Positions 54,771-63,952 of a DNA stretch of 64,000 bases are shown here, one piece after another. The notes below the pieces were generated by a model. It searched no databases. It was not told the origin of the DNA and saw nothing but the letters and a program-made list of their open reading frames with translations. The stretch's first letter is position 1. Every line of letters begins with the position of its first letter. The position numbers and the translations under genes were made by a program. This DNA comes from CBFIGX01 sp965662265 (GTDB lineage: Bacteria; Bacteroidota; Bacteroidia; Flavobacteriales; UBA7430), in contig CBFIGX010000006.1 of the NCBI GenBank assembly GCA_965662265.1, positions 1 to 64,000 on the forward strand, written 5' to 3'.

Positions 54771-56117
54771 ATGAACATTTCTAAAGAAAATATAGATTCA
54801 TTAAATGCTGTTTTGAAAATAGAGCTTACAGCTGCTGATTATCAAGAACGCGTAGACAAGGTATTGTCTGATTATCGAAAAAATGCTGACATGCCTGGTT
54901 TCCGAAAAGGAAAAGTTCCTATGGGCGTAATAAAAAAACGTTATGGTATTCCTGTTAAAGTAGAAGAAATTAATAAGTTGCTTTCCGATTCTGTTTCTAA
55001 GTATATCATGGATGAGAAGTTGGACATTTTAGGAAATCCACTCCCAAAAGAAAGCTCACCTATTGATTGGGACAATCAAGAAAAGTTTGCTTTTGAATAC
55101 GAATTGGGACTGGCACCTGATTTTGAAGTGAAAATTACCAAGAGAAACAAAATACCATTTTATGTAGTTAAGGCAGATGACGCAATGATTGATAGATACG
55201 CTGAGGATATAGCTAAGCGTTATGGAAAAATGTCGAGCCCAGAAAAAGTGGAAGATAAAGATCTTGTTTACGGAACTTTCCATGAACTAGATGCCCAGGG
55301 CAATGCTTTAGAAGGTGGAATTACCAATCAAGCTTCTGTGTCTGTCGATACTATAAAAACTAAAAAATTAAAGAATGAATTTTTAGGTTCTAAAAAAGGT
55401 GCTGTTTTTACTTTAGACCCCAAGAAAAGCTTTCAAAATGATACAGATGCTGCGGCAATGCTCAATATAGATAAGGAGGCCTATTCCTCCCTAAACGCTA
55501 AATTTTCGTTTGCTTTAGAGAATATAAGCAGAATGGAGCCTGCAACTCTTGATGTGGAGCTTTTTGATAAAGTTTATGGAGTTGGTGTTGTGAAAAATGT
55601 GAAAGAATTCCGTGCAAAGATTGCTGCTGAGGCAGAGAATATGTTTGTAGCAGAATCGGATCGTAAGTTCCAAAATGATGCGGTAGAGTTTCTGTTAGAC
55701 AAAATCTCTTTTGAATTACCTGAAGAATTTTTAAAGCGTTGGATGCAATCCGTTTCCGAAAAACCCATTACACTCGCAGAAATTGAATCAGAATTTGAAG
55801 GATATAAGAAGTCTCTCAAGTGGCAGATTATAGAGAATAAAATTGCTAAGGAGAATAATCTAAGCGTAAATCGTGAAGAAGCGATAGCGCAGACCAAAAA
55901 GTTAATTGCTGCTCAAATGGCACAATACGGTCAAATGGCACCTGAAGAAGAGCAGTTGGAGCAATATGCACAGCAAGTTCTGGCCAACAAAGAGGAAGAA
56001 AAGAATGTTTACGATAGAGTATTTGCATCAAAGATGACGGCCTTTTTTAAAGAAGCATTCAAGTTAGAGGAAAAAGAGATTTCATATGATGACTTTACCA
56101 AGATGATGCAAGCTTAA
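54771..56117 (+). CDS. tig: trigger factor, ribosome-bound chaperone
   Basis: 448 residues from the ATG at 54771 (MNISKENIDSLNAVLKIELTAADYQERVDKVL); a TTG 30 bases upstream adds unrelated residues. The ribosome-docking signature lies in NADMPGFRKGKVPMGVIKKRYG (about 38-60). The PPIase-like middle domain is degenerate, with a DLVYGTFHELDAQG segment, as in other Bacteroidota trigger factors. The C-terminal helical chaperone arms (~270-448) are intact. It shields nascent chains on the ribosome. A terminator follows; clpP is next. Confidence 0.95.
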   Translation: MNISKENIDSLNAVLKIELTAADYQERVDKVLSDYRKNADMPGFRKGKVPMGVIKKRYGIPVKVEEINKLLSDSVSKYIMDEKLDILGNPLPKESSPIDWDNQEKFAFEYELGLAPDFEVKITKRNKIPFYVVKADDAMIDRYAEDIAKRYGKMSSPEKVEDKDLVYGTFHELDAQGNALEGGITNQASVSVDTIKTKKLKNEFLGSKKGAVFTLDPKKSFQNDTDAAAMLNIDKEAYSSLNAKFSFALENISRMEPATLDVELFDKVYGVGVVKNVKEFRAKIAAEAENMFVAESDRKFQNDAVEFLLDKISFELPEEFLKRWMQSVSEKPITLAEIESEFEGYKKSLKWQIIENKIAKENNLSVNREEAIAQTKKLIAAQMAQYGQMAPEEEQLEQYAQQVLANKEEEKNVYDRVFASKMTAFFKEAFKLEEKEISYDDFTKMMQA

Positions 56118-56137
56118 TTGTTTACAGATTATTTTTT

Positions 56138-56167
56138 AAAAGGCTAGTGTTTCATTAGCCTTTTTTT
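56138..56167 (+). terminator. intrinsic terminator after tig
   Basis: AAAAGGCTA/TAGCCTTTT stem, nine-base loop, T-run of seven. Confidence 0.85.
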
Positions 56168-56196
56168 ATTTTAGCTACTACAAAAATTGATATATT

Positions 56197-56871
56197 ATGT
56201 TTTCACAAGAAGAGTTCAGAAAATACGCCATAAATCACAAAGGGATAAGTAGTACAACTGTTGATTCTTATACCTCAATGATGAATAATTACATTTCGCC
56301 AACTATTATTGAAGAGCGTCAAATGAATGTAGCGTCTATGGATGTTTTTTCCAGATTAATGATGGACAGAATCATTTTTTTAGGTGTGCCCATTAATGAT
56401 TACGTGGCTAATATTATTCAGGCACAACTTTTGTTTTTAGAATCAGTAGATTCAAAAAAAGATATTCAAATTTATTTAAATTCTCCTGGTGGTGGCGTTT
56501 ATGCTGGTTTAGGCATATATGATACCATGCAGTATATATCTCCTGATGTTGCTACGATTTGTACCGGTATGGCTGCTAGTATGGGAGCTGTATTATTGTG
56601 TGCTGGTGCGAAAGGTAAGCGAACAGCTTTAAGACATTCAAGAGTAATGATTCATCAACCTCTTGGAGGCGCACAAGGCCAAGCCTCAGATATAGAAATT
56701 ACCGCTAGAGAGATTCAAAAATTAAAGAAAGAGTTATATACTATTATTTCAGAACATTCTGGGAAATCTTATGATGAGGTTTGGAAAGACGGTGATAGAG
56801 ATTATTGGATGACTTCTGCGGAAGCTAATGATTATGGAATGATTGATGAGGTTCTCATAAGAACCAAGTAA
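56197..56871 (+). CDS. clpP: ATP-dependent Clp protease proteolytic subunit
   Basis: 224 residues. Catalytic triad: Ser128 in GMAASMGA, His153 in MIHQPLGGAQGQ and an Asp in the GDRDYWM region; the FLGVPI and LNSPGGGVYAGL strands form the oxyanion site. A propeptide-like N-terminal extension of about 30 residues is usual in this phylum. It forms the tetradecameric barrel fed by ClpX/ClpA. In most Bacteroidota clpX follows directly; here a DUF1801-like gene does, and no clpX is in the window. Confidence 0.96.
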   Translation: MFSQEEFRKYAINHKGISSTTVDSYTSMMNNYISPTIIEERQMNVASMDVFSRLMMDRIIFLGVPINDYVANIIQAQLLFLESVDSKKDIQIYLNSPGGGVYAGLGIYDTMQYISPDVATICTGMAASMGAVLLCAGAKGKRTALRHSRVMIHQPLGGAQGQASDIEITAREIQKLKKELYTIISEHSGKSYDEVWKDGDRDYWMTSAEANDYGMIDEVLIRTK

Positions 56872-56905
56872 ATTTTTTTTATTTTAAATTCATAAAATGT
56901 AGATT

Positions 56906-57367
56906 ATGAAGTATAAGGCTTCAAATCCTGAAGAATATATCGCTCAAGTTCCTGAGGATAGAGTGGATGCTATGCTCAAAATTCGCACCCTTATAAAAGA
57001 GAATTTACCTGCGGGATTTCAAGAGCAAATGAGTTATGGTATGATTGGTTATGTTGTACCTCACGCTATATATCCATCTGGATATCATTGTTCACCAGAT
57101 TTACCTTTACCTTTTCTAAGTTTTGCTTCTCAAAAAAACTTTATTGGGATTTACCATATGGGAATTTATGCCGACCCCAAGCTTATGAATTGGTTCGTTA
57201 CTCAGTATCCTATGCACTGTAAAAGAAAATTAGATATAGGTAAAAGTTGCATTAGATTTAAAAAGATGGATGATATTCCCTATGAGTTACTCGCTCAACT
57301 AGTTCAAAAAATGACAGTAGAACAATGGGTTAATCTTTATGAATCAAAGATTAAAACGAAAAAATAA
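56906..57367 (+). CDS. DUF1801-like (YdhG/YdeI-type) protein
   Basis: 153 residues, one domain of the DUF1801 fold family. Recognisable parts are DAMLKIRTLIKENLPAGFQEQMSYGMIGYVVP, LPLPFLSFASQKNFIGIYHMGIY and the C-terminal DIGKSCIRFKKMDDIPYELLAQLVQKM. The family is frataxin-like in fold, and its biochemical role is not established. Cytoplasmic, no signal. It lies 34 bp after clpP on the same strand and ends at a bidirectional terminator. Confidence 0.75.
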   Translation: MKYKASNPEEYIAQVPEDRVDAMLKIRTLIKENLPAGFQEQMSYGMIGYVVPHAIYPSGYHCSPDLPLPFLSFASQKNFIGIYHMGIYADPKLMNWFVTQYPMHCKRKLDIGKSCIRFKKMDDIPYELLAQLVQKMTVEQWVNLYESKIKTKK

Positions 57368-57374
57368 TTTCTAA

Positions 57375-57403
57375 AAAAGCCATTATTGAGAATGGCTTTT
57401 TTT
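57375..57403. terminator. bidirectional terminator between convergent genes
   Basis: AAAAGCCATT/AATGGCTTTT stem, loop ATTGAG, with A-run and T-run on the two sides. It serves the DUF1801-like gene (plus) and the five-gene minus-strand operon. Confidence 0.85.
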
Positions 57404-57656
57404 ATTCATCGTCGATAGCTTCGTATCTGTCAATTTCTCTTTGATAAAATTCATCAGCTTTAGCTAATAGTTCATCAATAGCTGTAGTCAACTCCGCTTC
57501 ATTATCAGTGCCAAGAATTTCAGGTAAATCGTCATCTAGCCACTTCACGTCATCGTTGTCGAGGTTTAAAATAAACTTAGGTGCTTGTGTGTGTATAATA
57601 AATACAGCATCAGGACATTCTGTATTGTCTCCAACTAAAAATTTAGGTATTTCCAT
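57402..57656 (-). CDS. small acidic conserved protein, unknown function
   Basis: 84 residues, strongly acidic (DNDDVKWLDDDLPEILGTDNEAELTTAIDELLAKADEF). No signal peptide or membrane helix. The first half is beta-like (CPDAVFIIHTQAPKFILNL), the second a charged helix. I do not recognise a named family, though it looks like a conserved flavobacterial type. Its ATG follows the response-regulator stop by two bases, so it is the last gene of that operon. A regulatory partner role is possible but not shown. Confidence 0.65.
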   Translation of the reverse strand: MEIPKFLVGDNTECPDAVFIIHTQAPKFILNLDNDDVKWLDDDLPEILGTDNEAELTTAIDELLAKADEFYQREIDRYEAIDDE

Positions 57657-57658
57657 GA

Positions 57659-58825
57659 TTATTGTTTTCCAGCAAATGATTCTACATCTTTTTTATTTAC
57701 AGTTTCACTACATAATATAATTAATCGCTCAATTACATTTCGAAACTCCCTTATATTTCCTGACCATGAGTAGCTCATCAGTTTTTCAAGAGCATCTTTT
57801 TCAAAAATTTTCTCTGCGATTCCATGTTCTTCACAAATTTCCTTGTTAAAATGTTTTGTGAGAAGTGGAATATCTTCTTTCCTTTCGCTTAGTGTTGGGT
57901 TGTTGATTAAAATAACTCCTAACCTGTGGTAAAGGTCTTCTCTAAAGGTGCCTTTTTCAATCTCCTTTTTAAGATCTTTATTGGTAGCAGCTAAAACACG
58001 AACATTAACTGTAATTGTTTTGTCGCTTCCCACTCTAGTAATTTTGTGTTCTTGAAGAGCTCTCAATACTTTTGCCTGAGCTTTTAAGCTCATATCGCCA
58101 ACCTCATCTAAGAACAATGTTCCGCCATCAGCAGTTTCAAATTTTCCTTTCCTTTGTTTGATTGCAGATGTAAAGGCGCCTTTTTCATGTCCGAATAATT
58201 CAGATTCTATGAGTTCTGAAGGAATGGCAGCACAATTGACTTCTATCATTGGGGCTCCAGATCGATTGCTTTTTTCGTGTATAGCGTGCGCAATAAGTTC
58301 TTTTCCTGTTCCATTTTGACCTGTAATTAAAACTCGAGCATCAGTAGGAGCAACTCGGTCAATCATTTGATGGATTTTTTTTAAAGCTGCAGAGCTACCA
58401 ATCATCTGATATTTTTTACTTACTTTTTTCTTCAGGACTTTGTTTTGAACCACTAATTGTTTTCTATCTAGCCCATTTCTTACCGTATTTAGTAAACGAT
58501 TTAAATCTGGTGGTTTAGATATATAGTCAAATGCACCCTTCTTAATGCATTCAACTGCAGTATCAATATCACCATGGCCCGAAATCATAATCATAGCAAT
58601 ATCTGGGTGTGTTTCTAAGGCTTTTCCAAGGAGTTCAAAGCCATCCATTTTTGGCATTTTAATATCGCAAAGTACTAGGTCATAATTGCCTTTGATAATC
58701 ATTTCCAGGCCTAAATGACCATTTTCTGCTAAATCTACCTCGTAATTTTTATTTTCCTCCTTAATTATATTAGAGAGTACATTACGAATTGCTTTTTCAT
58801 CTTCTATAATGAGGATTTTTGCCAT
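57659..58825 (-). CDS. NtrC-type response regulator without DNA-binding domain
   Basis: 388 residues. Receiver domain (1-~120) with the phospho-acceptor Asp in LVLCDIKMPKMDG. AAA+ sigma-54 activator domain (~140-370): Walker A GQNGTGKE, Walker B GGTLFLDEVGDM, arginine-finger region NVRVLAATNKDL ... REDLYHRLGV. The sigma-54-contact loop reads GAFTSA instead of GAFTGA. The protein stops shortly after the AAA+ domain (VESFAGKQ), so the Fis-type helix-turn-helix is missing. It may act from solution or on another target. Its start overlaps the ppx gene by 22 bases. Confidence 0.88.
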   Translation of the reverse strand: MAKILIIEDEKAIRNVLSNIIKEENKNYEVDLAENGHLGLEMIIKGNYDLVLCDIKMPKMDGFELLGKALETHPDIAMIMISGHGDIDTAVECIKKGAFDYISKPPDLNRLLNTVRNGLDRKQLVVQNKVLKKKVSKKYQMIGSSAALKKIHQMIDRVAPTDARVLITGQNGTGKELIAHAIHEKSNRSGAPMIEVNCAAIPSELIESELFGHEKGAFTSAIKQRKGKFETADGGTLFLDEVGDMSLKAQAKVLRALQEHKITRVGSDKTITVNVRVLAATNKDLKKEIEKGTFREDLYHRLGVILINNPTLSERKEDIPLLTKHFNKEICEEHGIAEKIFEKDALEKLMSYSWSGNIREFRNVIERLIILCSETVNKKDVESFAGKQ

Positions 58826-59757
58826 GAGTGTGGTTTTGTAAGTAAAGTATGTATTAAGCCTTCTTTTAAAGCATATCTAGATAGCATTAAGTCGTGTATA
58901 GTTAAGGTGTTTAATATGTAGTTTATCAAGACCACAGAAATGACAATCATATCAGCTCTCATAGGAATAAGTCCCTTCATTTTTAATCGCTCCTTGAGGG
59001 TAGATTGTATTAAATTACGTTGTACATAATTATAATCATGCATGTTAAATTGAAAGTAGTTTTTGTTTTTCCAATCTCTGCAGTTTCCAATTTTGCAGGA
59101 GATAATTTCGGCTAACGAGTCAAAGGAGCCAGATGAACCTATCATACAATCTACATCATAAGCTTTTACCATCTCGATAAGCTCATCAAGCTCATCCTCT
59201 AGATGTTGATCAATTTTGTCAACTTCCTCTAATGTTATGGGGTCCGATGGTTGGATCATTTCTAGCAAACGAGAAGCTCCTAACTTGTAACTTTTTTTCC
59301 AGAACACTTCTGTTTTATTTGCAATAATAAATTCTGTACTTCCACCCCCTATATCCATGATTAGCTTCGGTGTATCTTCAAGATCTATGGCTTGTTTTAC
59401 ACCAGCAAATATTAGTTCGGCTTCTTCAAGTCCATCAATTATGTTGATGCTAAGGTTTAAAGTCGATTTAACTATCTCAGCAAACTCAGTACCATTGGAG
59501 GCACTCCTAATGGCAGACGTTGCCAAGGCGTAACATTCATTTACTTGATACATTCTTAAAGTATCTCGATGCTTTTCAAGAGCTTTTAAACCACGTTGAA
59601 ATGCCTGGTCAGTGATAAAACCTTTTGTGATTCCTCCTTCGCCAAGTTTAACAGCAATTTTATTTTTATGGATGATTTTATGGTTCATCCCATCTACTTC
59701 TGAGATGAGCAGATTGAATGTATTTGTTCCCAAATCAATAATACCTATCTTTTTCAT
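58804..59757 (-). CDS. ppx: Ppx/GppA family phosphatase
   Basis: 317 residues, the short two-domain form of the exopolyphosphatase/guanosine-pentaphosphatase family (ASKHA fold). Motifs: IDLGTNTFNLLISEV (phosphate 1), LATSAIRSASNG, MDIGGGSTEFIIAN (phosphate 2) and MIGSSGSFDSLAEI. It hydrolyses polyphosphate or pppGpp; the two activities cannot be told apart from sequence. It sits in the operon between the ABC permease (one base) and the response regulator (22-base overlap), suggesting joint expression. Confidence 0.88.
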   Translation of the reverse strand: MKKIGIIDLGTNTFNLLISEVDGMNHKIIHKNKIAVKLGEGGITKGFITDQAFQRGLKALEKHRDTLRMYQVNECYALATSAIRSASNGTEFAEIVKSTLNLSINIIDGLEEAELIFAGVKQAIDLEDTPKLIMDIGGGSTEFIIANKTEVFWKKSYKLGASRLLEMIQPSDPITLEEVDKIDQHLEDELDELIEMVKAYDVDCMIGSSGSFDSLAEIISCKIGNCRDWKNKNYFQFNMHDYNYVQRNLIQSTLKERLKMKGLIPMRADMIVISVVLINYILNTLTIHDLMLSRYALKEGLIHTLLTKPHSWQKSSL

Positions 59758-59758
59758 T

Positions 59759-61069
59759 TTAGCTTTGTCTGATCCATTTCCATAGGGTTTTATAGTTTAC
59801 CTTTTGGCCATACATTAGTATACCAACTCTATAAATCCTTCCTGCTACCCATGAAGTAAATATAAAACCAATTATTAATAATACCATTGATAAAATTATT
59901 TCCCAAAGAGGAGGCTCAAATGGCAATCTACCCATCATTACTATAGGAGACGTGAATGGTATAATTGAACACCAAAATGCCAAAGAGCTGTCGGGGTTTT
60001 CTAAAATAGTTTGTAGTGCAATAAAAGAGAATATAAGAGGTAAAGTAATAGGCATCATAAATTGCTGAGTGTCAGTTTCAGAATCTACAGCAGCACCCAC
60101 CGCTGCAAATAATGACCCATACATTAAGTAACCTCCAACAAAGTAAAAGAGAAACATAATAAGTAAACGAGGGATATTCATGTCCATAAGTTGATTTAAA
60201 ACGGATTGTATTCCGCTTGAACTTTGTGTGTTAACAAACTCTGCACTTTGTTGCACACTTTCTAAATCTAGCTCTGTGCCGTTAATAAATAAGCTGCTCG
60301 CTGCGGTAGTTATTAAGAAGGTAAATAAAATCCATAACGCAAATTGAGTGAAGCCTACCAAAGCAACACCTACAATTTTACCCATCATAAGCTGCAATGG
60401 TTTTACAGATGAGATTATTACTTCGATGATTCTACTTGTTTTTTCTTCCATGACACCTCTCATGACCATTGCACCATATAGAAAAATGAATATATAAATT
60501 AGGAAGCCACCCGCCATGCTTAAGCCAGAGGTAATTTCTGTTGACCCAGAAGTTTCTGTACCACTATCATCCAGTATAATGCTTTGAAGGTAAATTTGAC
60601 TTTGGGTGCTGTCAATTTGTGCTTTACTAATTCCAAGCTGCTTTAACTTAATTGTTTCGACACAATTTTCGATATCAGAACTTAGCATTTGTTGATACGA
60701 GAAACTTAGTGGCTTATGAGTGAAAACTAATACTTCTTTCTCTAAGAGATCAATATTACTACTGTCAATATTAGGAATGTGGACTAAAGCCATAGCTTCA
60801 GAATTATGGAAATTTTGCTTAAGTTCATCGAGTGAACCATCCATGGATGAAAATTTTATCTCATCGGTATTTTTGTAATAATCAGTGAAAAGTTCACTTT
60901 GGTCATGAATCCATATTTCTTTTTGCTCATCATCGGAAGTGTCCATAAGTAAGGGAGCTGTGATGAGGGCACCCATAAGTATAGGTGCTATAAGTGTCAT
61001 TATTATAAATGATTTTTTTCGAACTCTAGAGAGATATTCTCTTTTTATGATTAAGGCAATTTTATTCAT
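59759..61069 (-). CDS. ABC transporter permease, NatB type
   Basis: 436 residues. An N-terminal transmembrane helix (~20-42), a large extracytoplasmic domain (~45-175), then about five further helices (MAGGFLIYIFIFLYGAMVMRGVMEEKTSRIIEVIISSV, MMGKIVGVALVGFTQFALWILFTFL, and the C-terminal pair). This is the ABC2_membrane_3/NatB layout. With the ATPase encoded just upstream it makes an efflux-type ABC exporter; NatAB of Bacillus exports sodium, but the cargo here is unknown. Four-base overlap with the ATPase gene. Confidence 0.88.
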   Translation of the reverse strand: MNKIALIIKREYLSRVRKKSFIIMTLIAPILMGALITAPLLMDTSDDEQKEIWIHDQSELFTDYYKNTDEIKFSSMDGSLDELKQNFHNSEAMALVHIPNIDSSNIDLLEKEVLVFTHKPLSFSYQQMLSSDIENCVETIKLKQLGISKAQIDSTQSQIYLQSIILDDSGTETSGSTEITSGLSMAGGFLIYIFIFLYGAMVMRGVMEEKTSRIIEVIISSVKPLQLMMGKIVGVALVGFTQFALWILFTFLITTAASSLFINGTELDLESVQQSAEFVNTQSSSGIQSVLNQLMDMNIPRLLIMFLFYFVGGYLMYGSLFAAVGAAVDSETDTQQFMMPITLPLIFSFIALQTILENPDSSLAFWCSIIPFTSPIVMMGRLPFEPPLWEIILSMVLLIIGFIFTSWVAGRIYRVGILMYGQKVNYKTLWKWIRQS

Positions 61070-61974
61070 ACTTTTTCTTCCTGAACCGTTTTTATAAATA
61101 TTTCATTGATACTAGGGATTTTCTCCTCAAATGCCTTAATGTCGGCCTGTTCTAAAAGTGTCCTTAGTAGGTGAGAGGCAGAGTATTCATTTAGTATTTG
61201 AATTTCTGCTCGGTTCCCATTTGATGAATGTAGCCTGTAATGATCTGGTAGTTTCTTTAGAAAGTCAAGTTCGTTATTGTTAAAGCAAATTTTGAATAAC
61301 TTTTCTTTGTATTGATTTTTAATTTCTTGTACAGGGCCATCTAATATTTTTTCTGACTTGTTAATTAAAGCAATATGATCACATAGCAATTCTACAGATT
61401 CCATTCTATGTGTAGAAAAAATAATAGATGTTCCTTCTTTTTTAAGTTGAAGAATTTCATCTTTAATAATATTAGCATTTATTGGGTCGAATCCAGAAAA
61501 CGGTTCATCGAATATTAAAAGTTTAGGTTTGTGAAGCACGGTGGTTATGAACTGTATTTTTTGAGCCATCCCTTTTGACAGTTCTTCAACTTTCTTGTCC
61601 CACCAGGGGCTAATGTCGAATTTGTCGAACCAAATTTTTAGAGCCTTTTTTGCCTCATGTGAAGAAAGACCTTTAAGCTGTGCAAGATAAAGTGCTTGCT
61701 CGCCAACTTTCATCTTCTTGTATAAGCCTCTCTCTTCCGGAAGATACCCAATCTTGGCTATGTGTTGTTGAGAAAGCTTTTCTCCATCAAAAAGGACTTC
61801 ACCACTATCAGGCATAGTAATTTGATTGATAATTCTAATTAGGCTAGTTTTTCCTGCGCCATTTGGTCCCAAAAGACCGAAAATTTGACCTTTAGTTATA
61901 GAAAGACTAATGTTTTTTAAAGCTATATGGTTGCTATAGCTTTTGTTTACAGATTGTACTTCAAGTACTTTCAT
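61066..61974 (-). CDS. ABC transporter ATP-binding protein, NatA type
   Basis: 302 residues. Walker A GLLGPNGAGKTSL, Q-loop in YLPEERGLYKKMKVG, signature VEELSKGMAQKIQF (LSKGM, a common variant of LSGGQ), Walker B LLIFDEPFSGFDP and switch His in STHRM. A C-terminal domain of about 90 residues after the nucleotide-binding fold is typical of the DUF4162 group. It powers the permease encoded next and is the first gene of the five-gene operon. No exact TAnnTTTG box was found upstream. Confidence 0.92.
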   Translation of the reverse strand: MKVLEVQSVNKSYSNHIALKNISLSITKGQIFGLLGPNGAGKTSLIRIINQITMPDSGEVLFDGEKLSQQHIAKIGYLPEERGLYKKMKVGEQALYLAQLKGLSSHEAKKALKIWFDKFDISPWWDKKVEELSKGMAQKIQFITTVLHKPKLLIFDEPFSGFDPINANIIKDEILQLKKEGTSIIFSTHRMESVELLCDHIALINKSEKILDGPVQEIKNQYKEKLFKICFNNNELDFLKKLPDHYRLHSSNGNRAEIQILNEYSASHLLRTLLEQADIKAFEEKIPSINEIFIKTVQEEKV

Positions 61975-62041
61975 AGAAGTTAAAAGTATAAATATAAATC
62001 TTAAATATAGCTATTAGAAATTGATTGTGTTATTTTAAAAC

Positions 62042-62070
62042 AAAAAAAACCCTAACAATTGTTAGGGTTA
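62042..62070 (-). terminator. intrinsic terminator after dnaJ
   Basis: Perfect inverted repeat AACCCTAACAATTGTTAGGGTT; on the minus strand followed by eight T. It ends grpE-dnaJ. Confidence 0.9.
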
Positions 62071-62074
62071 TATT

Positions 62075-63220
62075 TTATTGGAACATTTCTTTGACTTTAT
62101 CAAAGAATGATTTGTTGTTTTCATCTGGGTCAGGCTTAAAGTTGTTTTTCTCCAGGCAAGATTCAAAGAATTTTTTTTGTTCTTTATCTAATTCTTGTGG
62201 TGTCCAAACATTCACGTGTATAAGTAGATCTCCAGTACCATATCGTTCTACGCTAGGTAAACCTTTACCCCTAAGTCTTAAAATTTTACCCGATTGAATT
62301 CCTTCTTCTAATTTTATTTTAACTTTTGAGTTGATGGTTTGAATTTCTGGATTACAGCCTAATACAGCTTGCGCAAAACTTATGAATAGATCATAGTGTA
62401 AATTCTTTCCATCTCGTTTTAAAAATTCATGAGGAGTTTCTTCAATAACAACAATAAGGTCGCCAGGTATGCCACCTTTAAGAGCTGCATTTCCTTTTCC
62501 TGATACAGAGAGTTGCATGCCATCTTCTACACCAGCAGGTATATTTATACTTACTTCGTCAGACTTTTTAATAACACCTTGGCCCGAACAAGTTCCACAC
62601 GCGCTGGTGGCTTTTTCACCTTGACCGTTACAAGCATTGCAGGTCGTAGAGGTTTGCATTCTGCCTAGTGGAGTGTTTACTATTTGAACCATTTGACCTG
62701 AGCCATTACATTGCTGACATGTACTTAAGTTTCCATTTTCAGCACCAGTAGCATTGCAGTCGTCACAGCCAACGTTCTTTTTTAACTTAATTTTTTTCTC
62801 TACTCCGTTTGCAATCTCATCAAGCGTTAGCTTAACACGCACTCTTAAGTTAGATCCTCTTGATCTTCGTCTGCCACCTCTGGCACCACCGAAGCCTCCT
62901 CCAAAAGCTGACCCAAAAATATCGCCAAATTGACTAAATATATCGTCCATATTCATGCCGCCTCCTCCGAAGCCGCCTCCTCCGAAGCCGCCTCCTTCTA
63001 GACCTGCATGCCCGTATTGATCGTAGCGAGCTCTTTTGTCAGCGTTACTTAATACCTCATATGCTTCTGCAGCTTCTTTAAATTTAGTCTCTGCACTTTT
63101 GTCATCAGGGTTTTTATCAGGATGAAACTTGATGGCAAGTTTGCGATACGCCTTTTTTAAATCCTTATCGTTTGCACTTTTTGCAACGCCTAATACCTCG
63201 TAATAATCTCTTTTAGCCAT
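62075..63220 (-). CDS. dnaJ: chaperone DnaJ
   Basis: 381 residues, type I Hsp40. J domain (1-70) with the HPD motif in IKFHPDKNP, a Gly/Phe-rich linker (~75-125), four zinc motifs ([32 protein letters not shown]), then the two beta-barrel substrate domains. It delivers unfolded proteins to DnaK and stimulates its ATPase. It follows grpE after nine bases; dnaK is not in the window, so the heat-shock trio is split here, with grpE-dnaJ as one unit. Confidence 0.97.
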   Translation of the reverse strand: MAKRDYYEVLGVAKSANDKDLKKAYRKLAIKFHPDKNPDDKSAETKFKEAAEAYEVLSNADKRARYDQYGHAGLEGGGFGGGGFGGGGMNMDDIFSQFGDIFGSAFGGGFGGARGGRRRSRGSNLRVRVKLTLDEIANGVEKKIKLKKNVGCDDCNATGAENGNLSTCQQCNGSGQMVQIVNTPLGRMQTSTTCNACNGQGEKATSACGTCSGQGVIKKSDEVSINIPAGVEDGMQLSVSGKGNAALKGGIPGDLIVVIEETPHEFLKRDGKNLHYDLFISFAQAVLGCNPEIQTINSKVKIKLEEGIQSGKILRLRGKGLPSVERYGTGDLLIHVNVWTPQELDKEQKKFFESCLEKNNFKPDPDENNKSFFDKVKEMFQ

Positions 63221-63229
63221 TAGTGCTGG

Positions 63230-63781
63230 TTATTTTCCGACAACCACCTTAGTGTATCGTATTACTTTATCGTTTAGCAAATACCCTTTTTCTGTTTCGT
63301 CGATAATTTTACCTTTCATATCTTCTGTAGGAGCTGGTATTTGAGTGATTGCTTCGTGAAGGTCAGTATCAAAGTGATTTCCGATAGATGACTCCATAGC
63401 TTTTAAACCTTTTAGTTCTAATATACCTACAATCTTATTGTGTATTAGTTCCATTCCTTTACGAATATCTTCATCGCTAGAGCTCTCAGCATGTTTAGAT
63501 GCTCTGTCAAAGTCGTCTAAAACAGGCAGCATAGCTTCGCAGAATTCAATGCTCGCATTCTTGAATAAATCAATTCTCTCTTTGGCGGTTCGTTTTTTGA
63601 AATTTTCAAATTCAGCAAAAAGACGAATTTGCTTGTCTTTAAGTTCTGCAACTTCCTTCTCTAATTGATCTTCCCTAGATAATTCCTCTTTTGGTTGCTC
63701 AGCACTTTCTTTTTTATTTTGTTCTTGCTGATCTGTTGTTTCTTCTAATTCTGAATCCGTAATTGTCTTTTCTTCTGACAT
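63230..63781 (-). CDS. grpE: nucleotide exchange factor GrpE
   Basis: 183 residues. An acidic, Gln/Glu-rich N-terminal tail (1-~45), a long helix (~45-95, LRLFAEFENFKKRTAKERIDL) that forms the dimer, and the beta-domain ending GNHFDTDLHEAITQIP ... GYLLNDKVIRYTKVVV. It releases ADP from DnaK. A consensus -7 box lies about 77 bases upstream, leaving a leader that contains a short inverted repeat; no CIRCE element is present. Confidence 0.95.
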   Translation of the reverse strand: MSEEKTITDSELEETTDQQEQNKKESAEQPKEELSREDQLEKEVAELKDKQIRLFAEFENFKKRTAKERIDLFKNASIEFCEAMLPVLDDFDRASKHAESSSDEDIRKGMELIHNKIVGILELKGLKAMESSIGNHFDTDLHEAITQIPAPTEDMKGKIIDETEKGYLLNDKVIRYTKVVVGK

Positions 63782-63815
63782 TTCAAATATATTTTATAAA
63801 TATGCGATGGTTTAT

Positions 63816-63832
63816 TGGCAATATGTTTGCCA
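63816..63832 (-). promoter_or_regulatory. inverted repeat in the grpE leader
   Basis: TGGCAA/TTGCCA arms around a five-base centre, inside the predicted 5' leader of grpE-dnaJ. Possible operator or RNA hairpin; short, so uncertain. Confidence 0.35.
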
Positions 63833-63857
63833 TATCATAAATTGTGACAGATTGGCG

Positions 63858-63865
63858 CAAAAGTA
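63858..63865 (-). promoter_or_regulatory. -7 box for grpE-dnaJ
   Basis: Minus-strand TACTTTTG, exact TAnnTTTG. No well-spaced -33 TTG. Leader of roughly 70 nt. Confidence 0.6.
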
Positions 63866-63952
63866 GTTAAAATAAGGTAGTTTTGTCTTGTTTTATGACG
63901 TGTTATTGTATGGTGATGTGTTTGTTGTAAAAACTATTACATTGAGTGTGTA

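Noticed and set aside
63784..63791. Second -7-like box directly before grpE
   Set aside because: It is three bases from the ATG, so transcription would begin inside the coding region.
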